NCBI GenBank assembly: GCA_902475535.1
Contig: CABRZR010000008.1
Span: forward strand, 1-64,000
Direction of reading: 5' to 3'
DNA: 64,000 nt
Source: QAMH01 sp900556425
Lineage (GTDB): Bacteria; Actinomycetota; Coriobacteriia; Coriobacteriales; QAMH01
In this document: positions 49,334-57,236 of the stretch, piece after piece
How the letters are laid out: each line of letters begins with the position of its first letter
How positions within the stretch are numbered: position 1 is the first letter of the stretch
Program-made: the position numbers and the translations under genes
Notes under the pieces: generated by a model
Seen by the model: only the letters and a program-made list of their open reading frames with translations
What the model was told of the DNA's origin: nothing
Databases searched by the model: none

Positions 49334-49786
49334 ATGCAGCGCAGCGAACGGGGACAGTACGAGCAATTCGTCATCGGTGCCATCTCGATTCTGTCGAATC
49401 GCTTCAATCGCTTTGCCGACTCGTTGCATTCGGATATCACCTTCAAGCAGTGGTACCTCATGATGATGATTTCGCGCATGGAGGACGAACCCAAGAACGT
49501 GCGTGATATTGCCGAGTTTACCGGCACCACGCGTCAGAACGTCAAGAAGATGCTCGCGGCGCTCGAGGAGAAGGGCTATGTCACGTGTAGCCGTTCGAGT
49601 GCCGATGGCCGCGCCCTGGATGTCGAGCTTACGCGCAAGGCGTACACGTACTTCTCCGATAACGGAGCCGCCGCAGAGCGCAAGATCGACGAGCTCTTCG
49701 CAAATGTGTCGGATGCCGAGCTCATGTCCATCGTAAAGGGAATCCAGAAGCTCACCGAGTGCCTGGACGAGCTCGAAGAAGAGTAA
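49334..49786 (+). CDS. MarR-family transcriptional regulator
   Basis: A 150-residue winged-helix dimer. The recognition helix region reads VRDIAEFTGTTRQNVKKMLAALEEKGYV (residues 57-83, in part), followed by the wing with SSADGRALDVELTRK near 88-102. Helices at both ends form the dimer. AGGAGG precedes the ATG, and TAGAAT near 49251 is a likely -10. It converges stop-to-stop with a radical SAM gene (no gap). Target unknown; cstA or the radical SAM gene is likely. Confidence 0.92.
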   Translation: MQRSERGQYEQFVIGAISILSNRFNRFADSLHSDITFKQWYLMMMISRMEDEPKNVRDIAEFTGTTRQNVKKMLAALEEKGYVTCSRSSADGRALDVELTRKAYTYFSDNGAAAERKIDELFANVSDAELMSIVKGIQKLTECLDELEEE

Positions 49787-51070
49787 CTAGAGAACTTCAA
49801 GCCCCACTTCACGCAGGTAACGGCCCTGATCGTCACGTTCAAGCACGTTATAGGAGACGACGGGCGTGCAACGCGTGCCCGCGAGCGCGTCCACAAAGCC
49901 TAGCGGAAAAGCAAGCGAATGCTCGTGCGTGCTCTCGATGTAATCGGTGCATCCGGCAGCTTGAAGGCGCTTGAGGGCTACCTCGACGTCCTTGCCGAAG
50001 ACCTTGCCCGACTTGAGGAAGAAGTCCTCTTCGTCGAAGCTGAAGCAGGGATGCATATCGCGCCCGACCTCGTTCATCTGGCGCATCTCGCTGCGGTGCT
50101 TGTTGTCGAGCGAGCAATAATGCATGCCGAAGGAAAGCCCCTCGTCCATCGCCCAGAGCATGAGCTCGAGTGCAAGTTGCTCGCTACCATCGATGGCCAG
50201 CCCGCCGGAGTAGTTGTAGTCGTACATGACGTCAAAGGGAGGATTGCGCAGCTCGAAGCCACGCTTGGCGAACTCCTCCCAGCTGTGGAAGGGGAAGCAG
50301 AACTCGAGGAGGTTCATGCCATCGATGCCCGCCTCGTCAAAGCGTCGCATCCAATCGCGCATCGCATCGTCTGTACCGGGGATGATGGGCATCTCGACCA
50401 TGACCGATGGAATGTATTCGGTGGCCATCTGCATGTTGGCGAGCACGCACTCGCGCTGCTCGTCGGTGTCGTCCTGTTTGATCGAGAAGCGAATCTCGTC
50501 AAGACCGGCATCACGCAGCTGCCCGGCCATCTCACGCGTGAGCAGATCTCCCGAGGTATACATGCGCTTGTGGGCGTCACCGAAGAGCTCATGGGCGCGG
50601 GCGAGGAAGGCGAGCGTATCGTCGAAGTTGAGCAGCGGCTCCCCGCCGGTCAGGCCAACGACGGCCATCTTTCCGCCGGTTGATTGCGCAGCCTGTTGCA
50701 TAACTTCTTCCCATGGGCAGCCTTCCTCGACGAACTTGTCGTAATCGGCGAGGTTGTAGTTGAAGCAGAAGTAGCAATCGCGGTGGCATTTGAAGGTGGT
50801 CGAGAAGGTCTCGCTGCCGTTTGCGCCGGTACATTCGACGCAGGCGGGAGAGAGCCAACCCACGCGAATGCTCGCGCCGCCGTTGCGCATCTCGGCGCCC
50901 CGATTGGCCAGTTGCCTGCGCAACTCGTCGATCGCATCATGACGTGCGTTTGCATCGGCAAAGGTCAGGCCCTTTTCACGCAGGGCCTCGATGTAGTTTT
51001 CCTCGGTGCGCTCGAAAACACGCAGGGCGTTGCGCAATGACTGGTTGTTCATAAGGTTCCATATCCACAT
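49787..51070 (-). CDS. Radical SAM protein
   Basis: A 427-residue radical SAM enzyme. The cluster motif is FKCHRDCYFCFNYN near 93-106 (CxxxCxxC), followed by VGLTGGEPLLNFDD near 138 (GGEPL) and IRFSIKQDD near 193. PACVECTGANGSET lies just before the motif, with another Cys pair. MHYCSLDNKHRSEMRQ near 315 may bind a second cluster. It lies stop-to-stop with the MarR gene. Reaction unknown. The ATG at 51070 follows GGAAAG by seven bases; ATG 51052 is an alternative. Confidence 0.85.
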   Translation of the reverse strand: MWIWNLMNNQSLRNALRVFERTEENYIEALREKGLTFADANARHDAIDELRRQLANRGAEMRNGGASIRVGWLSPACVECTGANGSETFSTTFKCHRDCYFCFNYNLADYDKFVEEGCPWEEVMQQAAQSTGGKMAVVGLTGGEPLLNFDDTLAFLARAHELFGDAHKRMYTSGDLLTREMAGQLRDAGLDEIRFSIKQDDTDEQRECVLANMQMATEYIPSVMVEMPIIPGTDDAMRDWMRRFDEAGIDGMNLLEFCFPFHSWEEFAKRGFELRNPPFDVMYDYNYSGGLAIDGSEQLALELMLWAMDEGLSFGMHYCSLDNKHRSEMRQMNEVGRDMHPCFSFDEEDFFLKSGKVFGKDVEVALKRLQAAGCTDYIESTHEHSLAFPLGFVDALAGTRCTPVVSYNVLERDDQGRYLREVGLEVL

Positions 51071-51131
51071 AGACGGCTTTCCACTGGCGATTATAGAGCC
51101 ACCGAAGGGTGGCGTGGTGTGGGAAGTGCCG

Positions 51132-51275
51132 ATATACTGTACGAGTTCGCGCCTGGGAGGGATGCGAAGACGCCTGCCATGCTCATGGCAGGCGCGGAAA
51201 GCCGCGCGAGCGCTACGCGGCTTTTCTCGTATAGGCGCGGGTCTGCAGGAGGGCCGACCCGCACGAACAGGGGGA
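51132..51275 (+). promoter_or_regulatory. Structured leader (possible riboswitch or attenuator) of the SpoVA-like gene
   Basis: TATACT at 51132-51137 is a plausible -10. The 140-nt leader then holds CGCCTGCCATG/CATGGCAGGCG (about 51170-51193), a terminator-like AAAGCCGCG/CGCGGCTTT hairpin with T-rich tail (51198-51226), and GCGGGTC/GACCCGC near 51238-51263 with GGAGG in its loop. A terminator before the start codon suggests conditional read-through. I do not recognise a named riboswitch class. Confidence 0.6.
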
Positions 51276-51280
51276 ATTAC

Positions 51281-52297
51281 ATGAAACCTTATAAGACCGT
51301 GTTCTACAGCTTCTGCGTGGGCGGCGTTCTCGCCCTTATCGCGCAGGCCATCTTGTCATTCTGGCAGTTTGCGCTGACCGGTACGCCGATGGAATTCTTC
51401 ACGGGTGGTGCCACTCTGGTGAGCATGGGCCTCATCGGCTGCGTGCTCGGTGGTTTTGCGTGCTACCAGTACGTCGAGGAATGGGCTACGTTTGGTGCCT
51501 TGCTGCCGTTCTCCGGTTTCGCGATGGCCGTCGGCATGAAGGGCGTTGGTCCGTGGACCAAGGAAAACGCCTCGATGGGCAAATGCGTCTGGAACTGCGT
51601 CTGGTTCGTCATCTGGTTTAACGTCGTGTTCATGCTCGTGTGCGTCGTGATTGGTTACGTGTGCGGCATGATGGGCGTCCAGCCTGGTCAGAACCTGGGT
51701 GTGGCGAAGACCGAGGGCGGCATGCTCTTCTTCAACGCACTGTGGGTGGGCGGCTTGCTCGCCGCGTTCTTCCAGATTCTGTTCCTGGTCTGCAAGTCCA
51801 TCACTTCCAAGACGACGCCGCTCCACATCCTGATGACGGCATGGATGCTGGGTGCGATCCTCGCGCCCTTCGGCATTTCCGGTGCGCTTGCGAACTTCGC
51901 CGGTCAGGGTTTTTCGGTCATGATCACCGTTGGTGGCTACAACACCTACAACATCGGCATGGACCTGTTCCTCGGTGGCGAGCATGCCATCGCCGGTCTG
52001 GTTCACCTGGGTTCCTTTGCGCTGGCCGTGTGTGGCCTGGCGCTCACGGCGCTGTTTACCTTCTGGATCTACAACGCCATCTTTGGCCGCAAGCCCATCA
52101 ACGAGGTGCATGCCGAGAAGGCGCTGCATTCGCTCGAGGAGCTTGGTTATGACGCCTCCATGGTCAAGGTTGCCAAGGTCGAGGAGCAGGAGGGCTTCGA
52201 TGAGGGGGCCGATGGCACGCCCATGGGCACGGGTGGTGCAGTCGATGCCAATGACGATGGCATCGTTGATGTGACCGGAGATGTCATCGATAAATAA
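51281..52297 (+). CDS. Fused, internally duplicated SpoVA-like (SpoVAC/SpoVAE) membrane protein
   Basis: A 338-residue integral membrane protein with two copies of the SpoVA unit. Copy 1 (residues about 8-130) has FCVGGVLALIAQ, ATLVSMGLIGCVLGG, ATFGALLPFSGFAMAVGMKG and NVVFMLVCVVIGYVCG, aligning with SpoVAC. Copy 2 (about 145-275) has WVGGLLAAFFQI, LHILMTAWMLGAILAPFG, NFAGQGFSVMITVGG and FLGGEHAIAG, aligning with SpoVAE. The C-terminal 55 residues are acidic and cytosolic. SpoVA proteins move dipicolinate in spore formers; no spore genes are seen here. A GGGGGA ribosome site precedes the ATG. Confidence 0.75.
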   Translation: MKPYKTVFYSFCVGGVLALIAQAILSFWQFALTGTPMEFFTGGATLVSMGLIGCVLGGFACYQYVEEWATFGALLPFSGFAMAVGMKGVGPWTKENASMGKCVWNCVWFVIWFNVVFMLVCVVIGYVCGMMGVQPGQNLGVAKTEGGMLFFNALWVGGLLAAFFQILFLVCKSITSKTTPLHILMTAWMLGAILAPFGISGALANFAGQGFSVMITVGGYNTYNIGMDLFLGGEHAIAGLVHLGSFALAVCGLALTALFTFWIYNAIFGRKPINEVHAEKALHSLEELGYDASMVKVAKVEEQEGFDEGADGTPMGTGGAVDANDDGIVDVTGDVIDK

Positions 52298-52324
52298 CAG
52301 GTTGCGTAAAGGCAACTGGTTTTG

Positions 52325-52387
52325 GCGTCGAGGCGTCCGCAATTCCTCAGAAACCCATTCGGAATTGTCGGGCCCCTCGACGCTTTT
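52325..52387 (+). terminator. Terminator of the SpoVA-like gene
   Basis: GCGTCGAGG (52325-52333) pairs with CCTCGACGC (52375-52383), with an inner CAATTCC/GGAATTG stem, followed by TTTT. Confidence 0.8.
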
Positions 52388-52466
52388 GCGTAGCCGCAGG
52401 TAGTTGACGCAGAATGAATCCAGTGTAATAATGCAATAGGTAGCGTATGGTGGTTAGCGATGATAG

Positions 52467-53948
52467 TTAGCGATGGTAGTACGCGCGGCGCTCGAAGACG
52501 GGCTCGCAGCAGACGTTGATGCCGAGATTTGCGTAGGTTTTCTCATCTGTCGAGGAGATGATGACCGAGAAATAGGCATCGCAGCCGCGTAGGGCCTCGG
52601 TTGCATCGATTGCCCTCTGGGCGAGAGGGTCGGTGGCCGAGCTAATGGAAAGGGCAATAAGTGTCTCATCTGAGTGAAGACGCGGGTTAATGCTGTGCAG
52701 ATGCTCGGTCTTGAGATGGCAGATGGGCTCGAGGGCCGCATCACTCACGATATAGGTGCTGTCATCGATGCCGGCCACAACCTTGAGGGCGTTGAGCAGG
52801 AGCGATGAGGCAGCGCCAAGGAGCTCCGAAGTCTTGCCGGTGACGAGCGACCCATCGGGAAGTACCAGGGCGCCAGCGGGTAGGCCCGAGACTTCAGCTT
52901 TGGCGAGTGCGGCCTGGTGAGCGGGGGAAAGGTCGACATCGACACCCGCGTCCTTCATGAGAAGTTCGAGCTTGCCGACCTCCTCTTTGCCGGTGCCGAC
53001 GCGTGCGAGCTGCTCGCGGGCACGGAAGTAGCGGCGTACGACCTCGTTGCGGGCTGCATCGCTGCAGACCTCATCGTCACAGATGCAATTGCCTACCATA
53101 TTAACGCCCATATCGGTGGGGGATTGGTAGGGGCTTTCTCCCAGGATGCTCTCCATCATGGCCTTGAGCACGGGAAATGTCTCGACATCACGGTTGTAGT
53201 TGACGGCGATGCTCCCGTAGGCCTCGAGATGGAACGGATCGATGATGTTGTTGTCCTCAAGATCTGCCGTGGCGGCCTCATAGGCAATGTTGACCGGGTG
53301 CTTGAGCGGGAGGTTCCAGACCGGGAAGGTCTCGAACTTGGCATATCCGCAGGTGACGCCATGCTTGTTCTCGTGATAGAGCTGGGAGAGGCACGTTGCC
53401 AGCTTGCCGGAGCCCGGACCAGGGGCCGTGACGACGACAAGCGGGCGTTCCGTCACGATGTAATCGTTTTTGCCAAAGCCTTCATCGCTCACGATATGCT
53501 CGATATCTGACGGATAGCGGTCAATGACATAGTGACGGTAGCATTTGATGCCCATGGACTCCAGGCGGCGTTGATATGCCTCTGCATGGGGCTGGCCGGT
53601 GAATTGCGTGATAACGACGCCGCCGACGAGCAGGCCCATCTCGCGATATACATCCATGAGACGCAGAACATCCTCGGAGTAGGCAATGCCGATATCTGAG
53701 CGATGCTTATTGCCCTCTATATGATTAGCGTTGATCGCAATGACGACCTCTGCATCATCGGCCAGGGTCATGAGCATGCGGACCTTGGAATCAGGCTCGA
53801 AACCAGGAAGCACGCGTGAGGCGTGGTAATCGTCGAAAAGCTTGCCACCGAATTCGAGATACAACTTGCCACCAAATTGCGCAATACGCTCCCTGATGCG
53901 AGCGGCCTGCATTTCGATATACATGTCGTTGTCGAATCCGATGTGCAT
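52467..53948 (-). CDS. DUF1846 (UPF0371) family protein
   Basis: A 493-residue cytosolic protein. The opening IGFDNDMYIEMQAARIRERIAQFGGKLYLEFGGKLFDDYHASRVLPGF is the family hallmark (two short pieces: EFGGKLFDDYHASRVLPGF and FDNDMYIE). VTAPGPGSGKLATCLSQLYHE near 178 resembles a nucleotide loop, and DPFHLEAYGSIAVNYNRD near 240 is conserved. The C-terminal domain (about 340-493) is the second DUF1846 domain. Structure suggests a phosphate-binding enzyme, but its function is unproven. ATG 53948 with GGAAGG upstream is used. Confidence 0.92.
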   Translation of the reverse strand: MHIGFDNDMYIEMQAARIRERIAQFGGKLYLEFGGKLFDDYHASRVLPGFEPDSKVRMLMTLADDAEVVIAINANHIEGNKHRSDIGIAYSEDVLRLMDVYREMGLLVGGVVITQFTGQPHAEAYQRRLESMGIKCYRHYVIDRYPSDIEHIVSDEGFGKNDYIVTERPLVVVTAPGPGSGKLATCLSQLYHENKHGVTCGYAKFETFPVWNLPLKHPVNIAYEAATADLEDNNIIDPFHLEAYGSIAVNYNRDVETFPVLKAMMESILGESPYQSPTDMGVNMVGNCICDDEVCSDAARNEVVRRYFRAREQLARVGTGKEEVGKLELLMKDAGVDVDLSPAHQAALAKAEVSGLPAGALVLPDGSLVTGKTSELLGAASSLLLNALKVVAGIDDSTYIVSDAALEPICHLKTEHLHSINPRLHSDETLIALSISSATDPLAQRAIDATEALRGCDAYFSVIISSTDEKTYANLGINVCCEPVFERRAYYHR

Positions 53949-54432
53949 GCCATACAACCTTCCACTCGAAATTTTTCATCATCATACACGACAGCCGAGA
54001 CACGAAAAGCAGAGCGATGCATTGAATCGGTTGGCGCGTCTCCACAAGAATCCACAAGAAAAGTGACCAAGATATTTTGGCAGAAATTTGGGTCTAACAG
54101 AGTGCCAAACGAAGGAAGATTTCCGGCCCCAAAAAACGAGGCTTCAGAATCGCGCCTGTGGCACTTTTAGAGACTGATTAGCATCGAAACACAGAGAGCA
54201 GTCAGAGGGGCTGAGAAGGCAGTATTTTGCACGAGAGAGCGAATTCAAAATCTGGAAGCAATAAGAGAGAATTTGAAAGCAAAATATTTAGCCCGTACCA
54301 GTTGAAGATATGTTATTAAGTTGCATAAATAAGGAAATTTGAGAGTGACAGAAAGATCCATGTGGAAAAAGACGGGAGGCCCGAATTATCTGATTTGGAA
54401 ATAAAAAATTATCAATAAATAGATAATCAATA

Positions 54433-55219
54433 TATCCGAATTTGAGATAAAGAACTATCTGAGAACAGAATAATAGAGCATATGAAGCCTCGTATTATTA
54501 ACTGGCACCAGTTAATAATACGAGGCTTCTGTTCATTATTTCGTATCAAGAATATATAATTATCAAAATTAAGATAAAGAAAATTAAATCGAGCAAAATT
54601 TGTGTTGAAGCAAAACTATCCAAATATGAGATAAAACATTATCTAAACAATGAATAGATTAATTCTGATTGGCAAAATATTGATTCTCAGGTGAATTAAC
54701 TATTAATCAGATAAAGATTTATCAGAAGAAGGAATAATAAGATCGGACGAGAAATCAAAATCGGAAAGAGAAGAATCAGCGGGTACCAATAAAAAATATG
54801 CATTGTTTTAATCTAGATTAGAGATAAAAGAGTTATCTAAAAATCAGTTAATGTTATATCTACAAATAAGATAAAGAATCCTCAGTTGATGATTTTCGCG
54901 AGTTCGAAAATACAAACGGGAACAAATTGGAATCCTGTTGAAAAAGTCTGGAGGCTCTCTGAGGCACGAGAATCAATTTTGAGCCGTTTTAGTCTCTGCG
55001 AAGTCTGTGAGTCCGAGATGGTTTTCCAGAACGTCTTGAGGCCCAAAATAATCGCTCAAATTTTCAATGCCCAAGATCGAAATTATTATCTGTATTGTGA
55101 ATAAAGATTTTCAGAAAATGATTGGATCTGATTTTTCGTTCCTCCTTCGAAACTTTATTATATAAACAGATAAAGATGGCCTGAATCAAAAGTATGGCAA
55201 ATTAACTCAAATTTAGATA
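54433..55219 (+). repeat. Array of TATC-N9-GATAAAG sites
   Basis: Exact TATC-N9-GATA at 54433, 54617 and 54857. Near matches with the same spacing occur at 54697, 54810, 55087, 55156 and 55203, and an N8 form at 54561. Nearly all continue with AAAG or AAAA, and all have the same orientation. A tenth exact copy lies at 58542. They precede the RHH DNA-binding gene, so they may be its operators or iterons. Confidence 0.65.
54484..54529. repeat. 46-bp palindrome with ACTGG(C)ACCAGT centre
   Basis: GAAGCCTCGTATTATTAACT and its exact reverse complement form 22-base arms around CA. The centre ACTGGCACCAGT matches the separate perfect palindrome ACTGGTACCAGT near 57319. It would form a stable cruciform or RNA hairpin, and may be a terminator or operator. 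Confidence 0.88.
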
Positions 55220-55732
55220 AAGATTTCTCTTCAAACAAGCTTTAATAATTCTGCATTGAGAATAATAAAGGAACTCTATCTTAATCTTATTTAATGATAA
55301 AGTCTAACAGGGTTGTCCGAAAAATCAGGAATCGAGTTGTGATCGAATCATGAATCGGCTGTTACCCAAACTCTCCATTCACGATAAAAAATCTTTGCGG
55401 AAATCTGCTAGAAACACTCAAAAAATTAGGATAGCTATCGCGGGATTCAGCCCCCAAAACAAAGGCCTTAGAAGGGCTTAGAATCGCTTGTAGATATACC
55501 GTGAAAGCAAGCATCGATTTTGTATAGAAAAATGTATATATTGCCTGATAAATCGCTGATATCATCAATTTGCTAACCAGGAGATAACACAGCTAAATCA
55601 GGCGTTAGCGCGGCTACTGAATCACCTTCGCTATGCGTCTTGGAAATTGGGCCGTGAGAACCACTCAGAAGCCACAGAAAGCGTCAAGCTATCAATTTGT
55701 ATTTTTTATAGATTTGCGTATATCACTTGGTA

Positions 55733-55738
55733 TATAAT
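55733..55738 (+). promoter_or_regulatory. -10 box of the RHH gene
   Basis: TATAAT about 78 bases before the proposed start; no clear -35 at standard spacing. Confidence 0.45.
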
Positions 55739-55815
55739 CTCAAAGACTTTAGATGAGTCAGATCGTCTAGTTACTCGCCAAGAATGTTCTCAAAAATGTA
55801 GGTTAGGTGGTTGAG

Positions 55816-56724
55816 TTGAGTTCAAAAGTCAAACAGGCGAACTTCCGTTTACCCCTCGAGTACATGTCGATGATTGATGATTTCGCGCATCGCGAAAACA
55901 TCACCAAGGCGGCTGTCATCACCCGCGCCCTGGATTGCATGCAGGCATCGTACGACTCGGGTAACAACGGAATGCCCGTCACTGATTCCGGTTCGGGTAT
56001 TTCCGAGCAGGAATTCAACGATCTTAAGAATCAGCTGAAGCAGGCGGAGGAGCGCGCGTAGGCCGCAGAGCAGCGTGCGAACGACGCCGTTTTGGCTCGC
56101 GATGCCGCCGAGGCGAAGGCTCGCGAAGCGGTGGCGGATGCAAGCGTCGCAGCCCCCATCGTTGCCGCAGTCAACTCCGTTTCGGACGACGAGATCGAGC
56201 GCCTCAAGGCACTGGTTGCCAAGCAGGAGGCAAGCCTCGAAGAGAAGACAAAGGCACTTGCCGCCAAGGAAGCCGAGGTTGCAGCAAAGGAGGCGCAGAT
56301 TGCCGAGCGCGACGCTCGCATCACGTCTCTGAGCGAGCAGCTCGGTGCGGCAAATGCCAAGGCTCAGCTGGCCGCCACCGCTCAGACCGTGAGCGTCGCA
56401 CCCATAGATGGTGGTGGTTCACCCGGAGAAGATTCAACCCGTGCGCTGACCATGCTTAACATGCTTGGCGGTGTCATGGGTGCATTCCAGCAGCAGGTCG
56501 ACGACGCTCGCCAGGTGGGTGAGCAAGAAGGCCGCTCGGCTGTTCAGAAAGAGCTCGAGGATATGATCAATAGGGCTCGCAACGATGGTTATCGTGACGC
56601 AATGACATATCTCGATGACCGTGTCACAACCGCACGTGAGTCTGGGGCCAAGGAGGAAAGAGCACGTATCGCCAACATGGGATTCTTCGAACGCCGCCGT
56701 TACCTCAAGATTCACTTAGCCTAA
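55816..56724 (+). pseudogene. RHH/coiled-coil DNA-binding protein interrupted by an in-frame amber codon
   Basis: One reading frame of about 302 codons is cut by a single TAG at 56059-56061. Before it: a ribbon-helix-helix domain (KVKQANFRLPLEYMSMIDDF then HRENITKAAVITRALD) and the start of a coiled coil ending QAEERA. After it the coil continues in the same frame (AAEQRANDAVLARDAAEAK) to about residue 190, followed by a helical C-terminus ending GFFERRRYLKIHLA. A CAG-to-TAG change would explain it. It resembles KfrA-like partition or nucleoid proteins. TTG 55816 with AGGTGG upstream is the start. Either a pseudogene or amber read-through. Confidence 0.75.
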
Positions 56725-56791
56725 AGGAAGCATCAAACACACACCAGGTTTCACCACTTACCACGACTTCCGCACTTCCCTTACAACCCTC

Positions 56792-56829
56792 CAGCGACTC
56801 CGGATCCACCTACCGGGGTCGCTGTTTTT
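56792..56829 (+). terminator. Terminator after the RHH gene
   Basis: CAGCGACTCCGG pairs with CCGGGGTCGCTG (one wobble) and is followed by TTTTTA. Confidence 0.85.
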
Positions 56830-56911
56830 ATGCCTGCAAACGCTCAAGGCGGCAGGCATTTTTGCTGTCAAAATCCTGCGCTGCTCGGGTCGCCGTGGGT
56901 GCTCGGGGCAT

Positions 56912-57236
56912 GAGATTTCTCCACTTCGGCGCTGCGCGCCTCCGGTCGAAATGACAAGGGGGCGGGCTGCGTCCCGTGCTCGAAATGACGGGGAAGCGGG
57001 TCCCGCTCGTGCTCGAAATGACAGGGGAATGGGCTGCGTCCCGTGCTCGAAATGACGGGGAAGCGGGCCCCGCCCGTGCTCGGAATGGCAGGGGAGCGAG
57101 TCCCGCCCGTGCTCGAAATGGCAGTGCGGCGGGATCATTTTGATTGCTTGCGAAACGCGGATTGATGGCGAAATGGAGGGGCGGTTTTTGTCATTTCGAC
57201 CGAAGCGAGCGTAGCGAGCGGAGTGGAGAAATCTCT
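56912..57236. repeat. Family B block with a tandem array
   Basis: It begins GAGATTTCTCCACTTCGGCG and ends with an opposite-facing TGTCATTTCGACCGAAGCG...GAGAAATCTC (57189-57236). Between about 56965 and 57130 there are about five tandem units of 36-39 bases, each with CGTGCTCGAAATGACRGGG, unlike the single copies elsewhere. Confidence 0.85.

Larger units (their letters stand above)
53949..55815. other. AT-rich gene-poor region, left part
   Basis: Nearly 1.9 kb with base composition clearly lower in G+C than both flanks. Open frames here (for example 54886-55104 plus, 55362-55568 minus) lack ribosome sites and protein-like composition, and I reject them. It holds the TATC-N9-GATA array, a 46-base palindrome and a TGACCAAGATA motif (54064-54074). 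It looks like horizontally acquired or regulatory DNA. Confidence 0.7.

Noticed and set aside
54886..55104. 72-residue frame in the AT-rich region
   Set aside because: No ribosome site, and the composition is not protein-like; neighbouring DNA is a site array.
23410..57236. CRISPR array
   Set aside because: The repeats are dispersed palindromes and no regular repeat-spacer pattern or cas genes are present; the tandem at 56965-57130 has no unique spacers.
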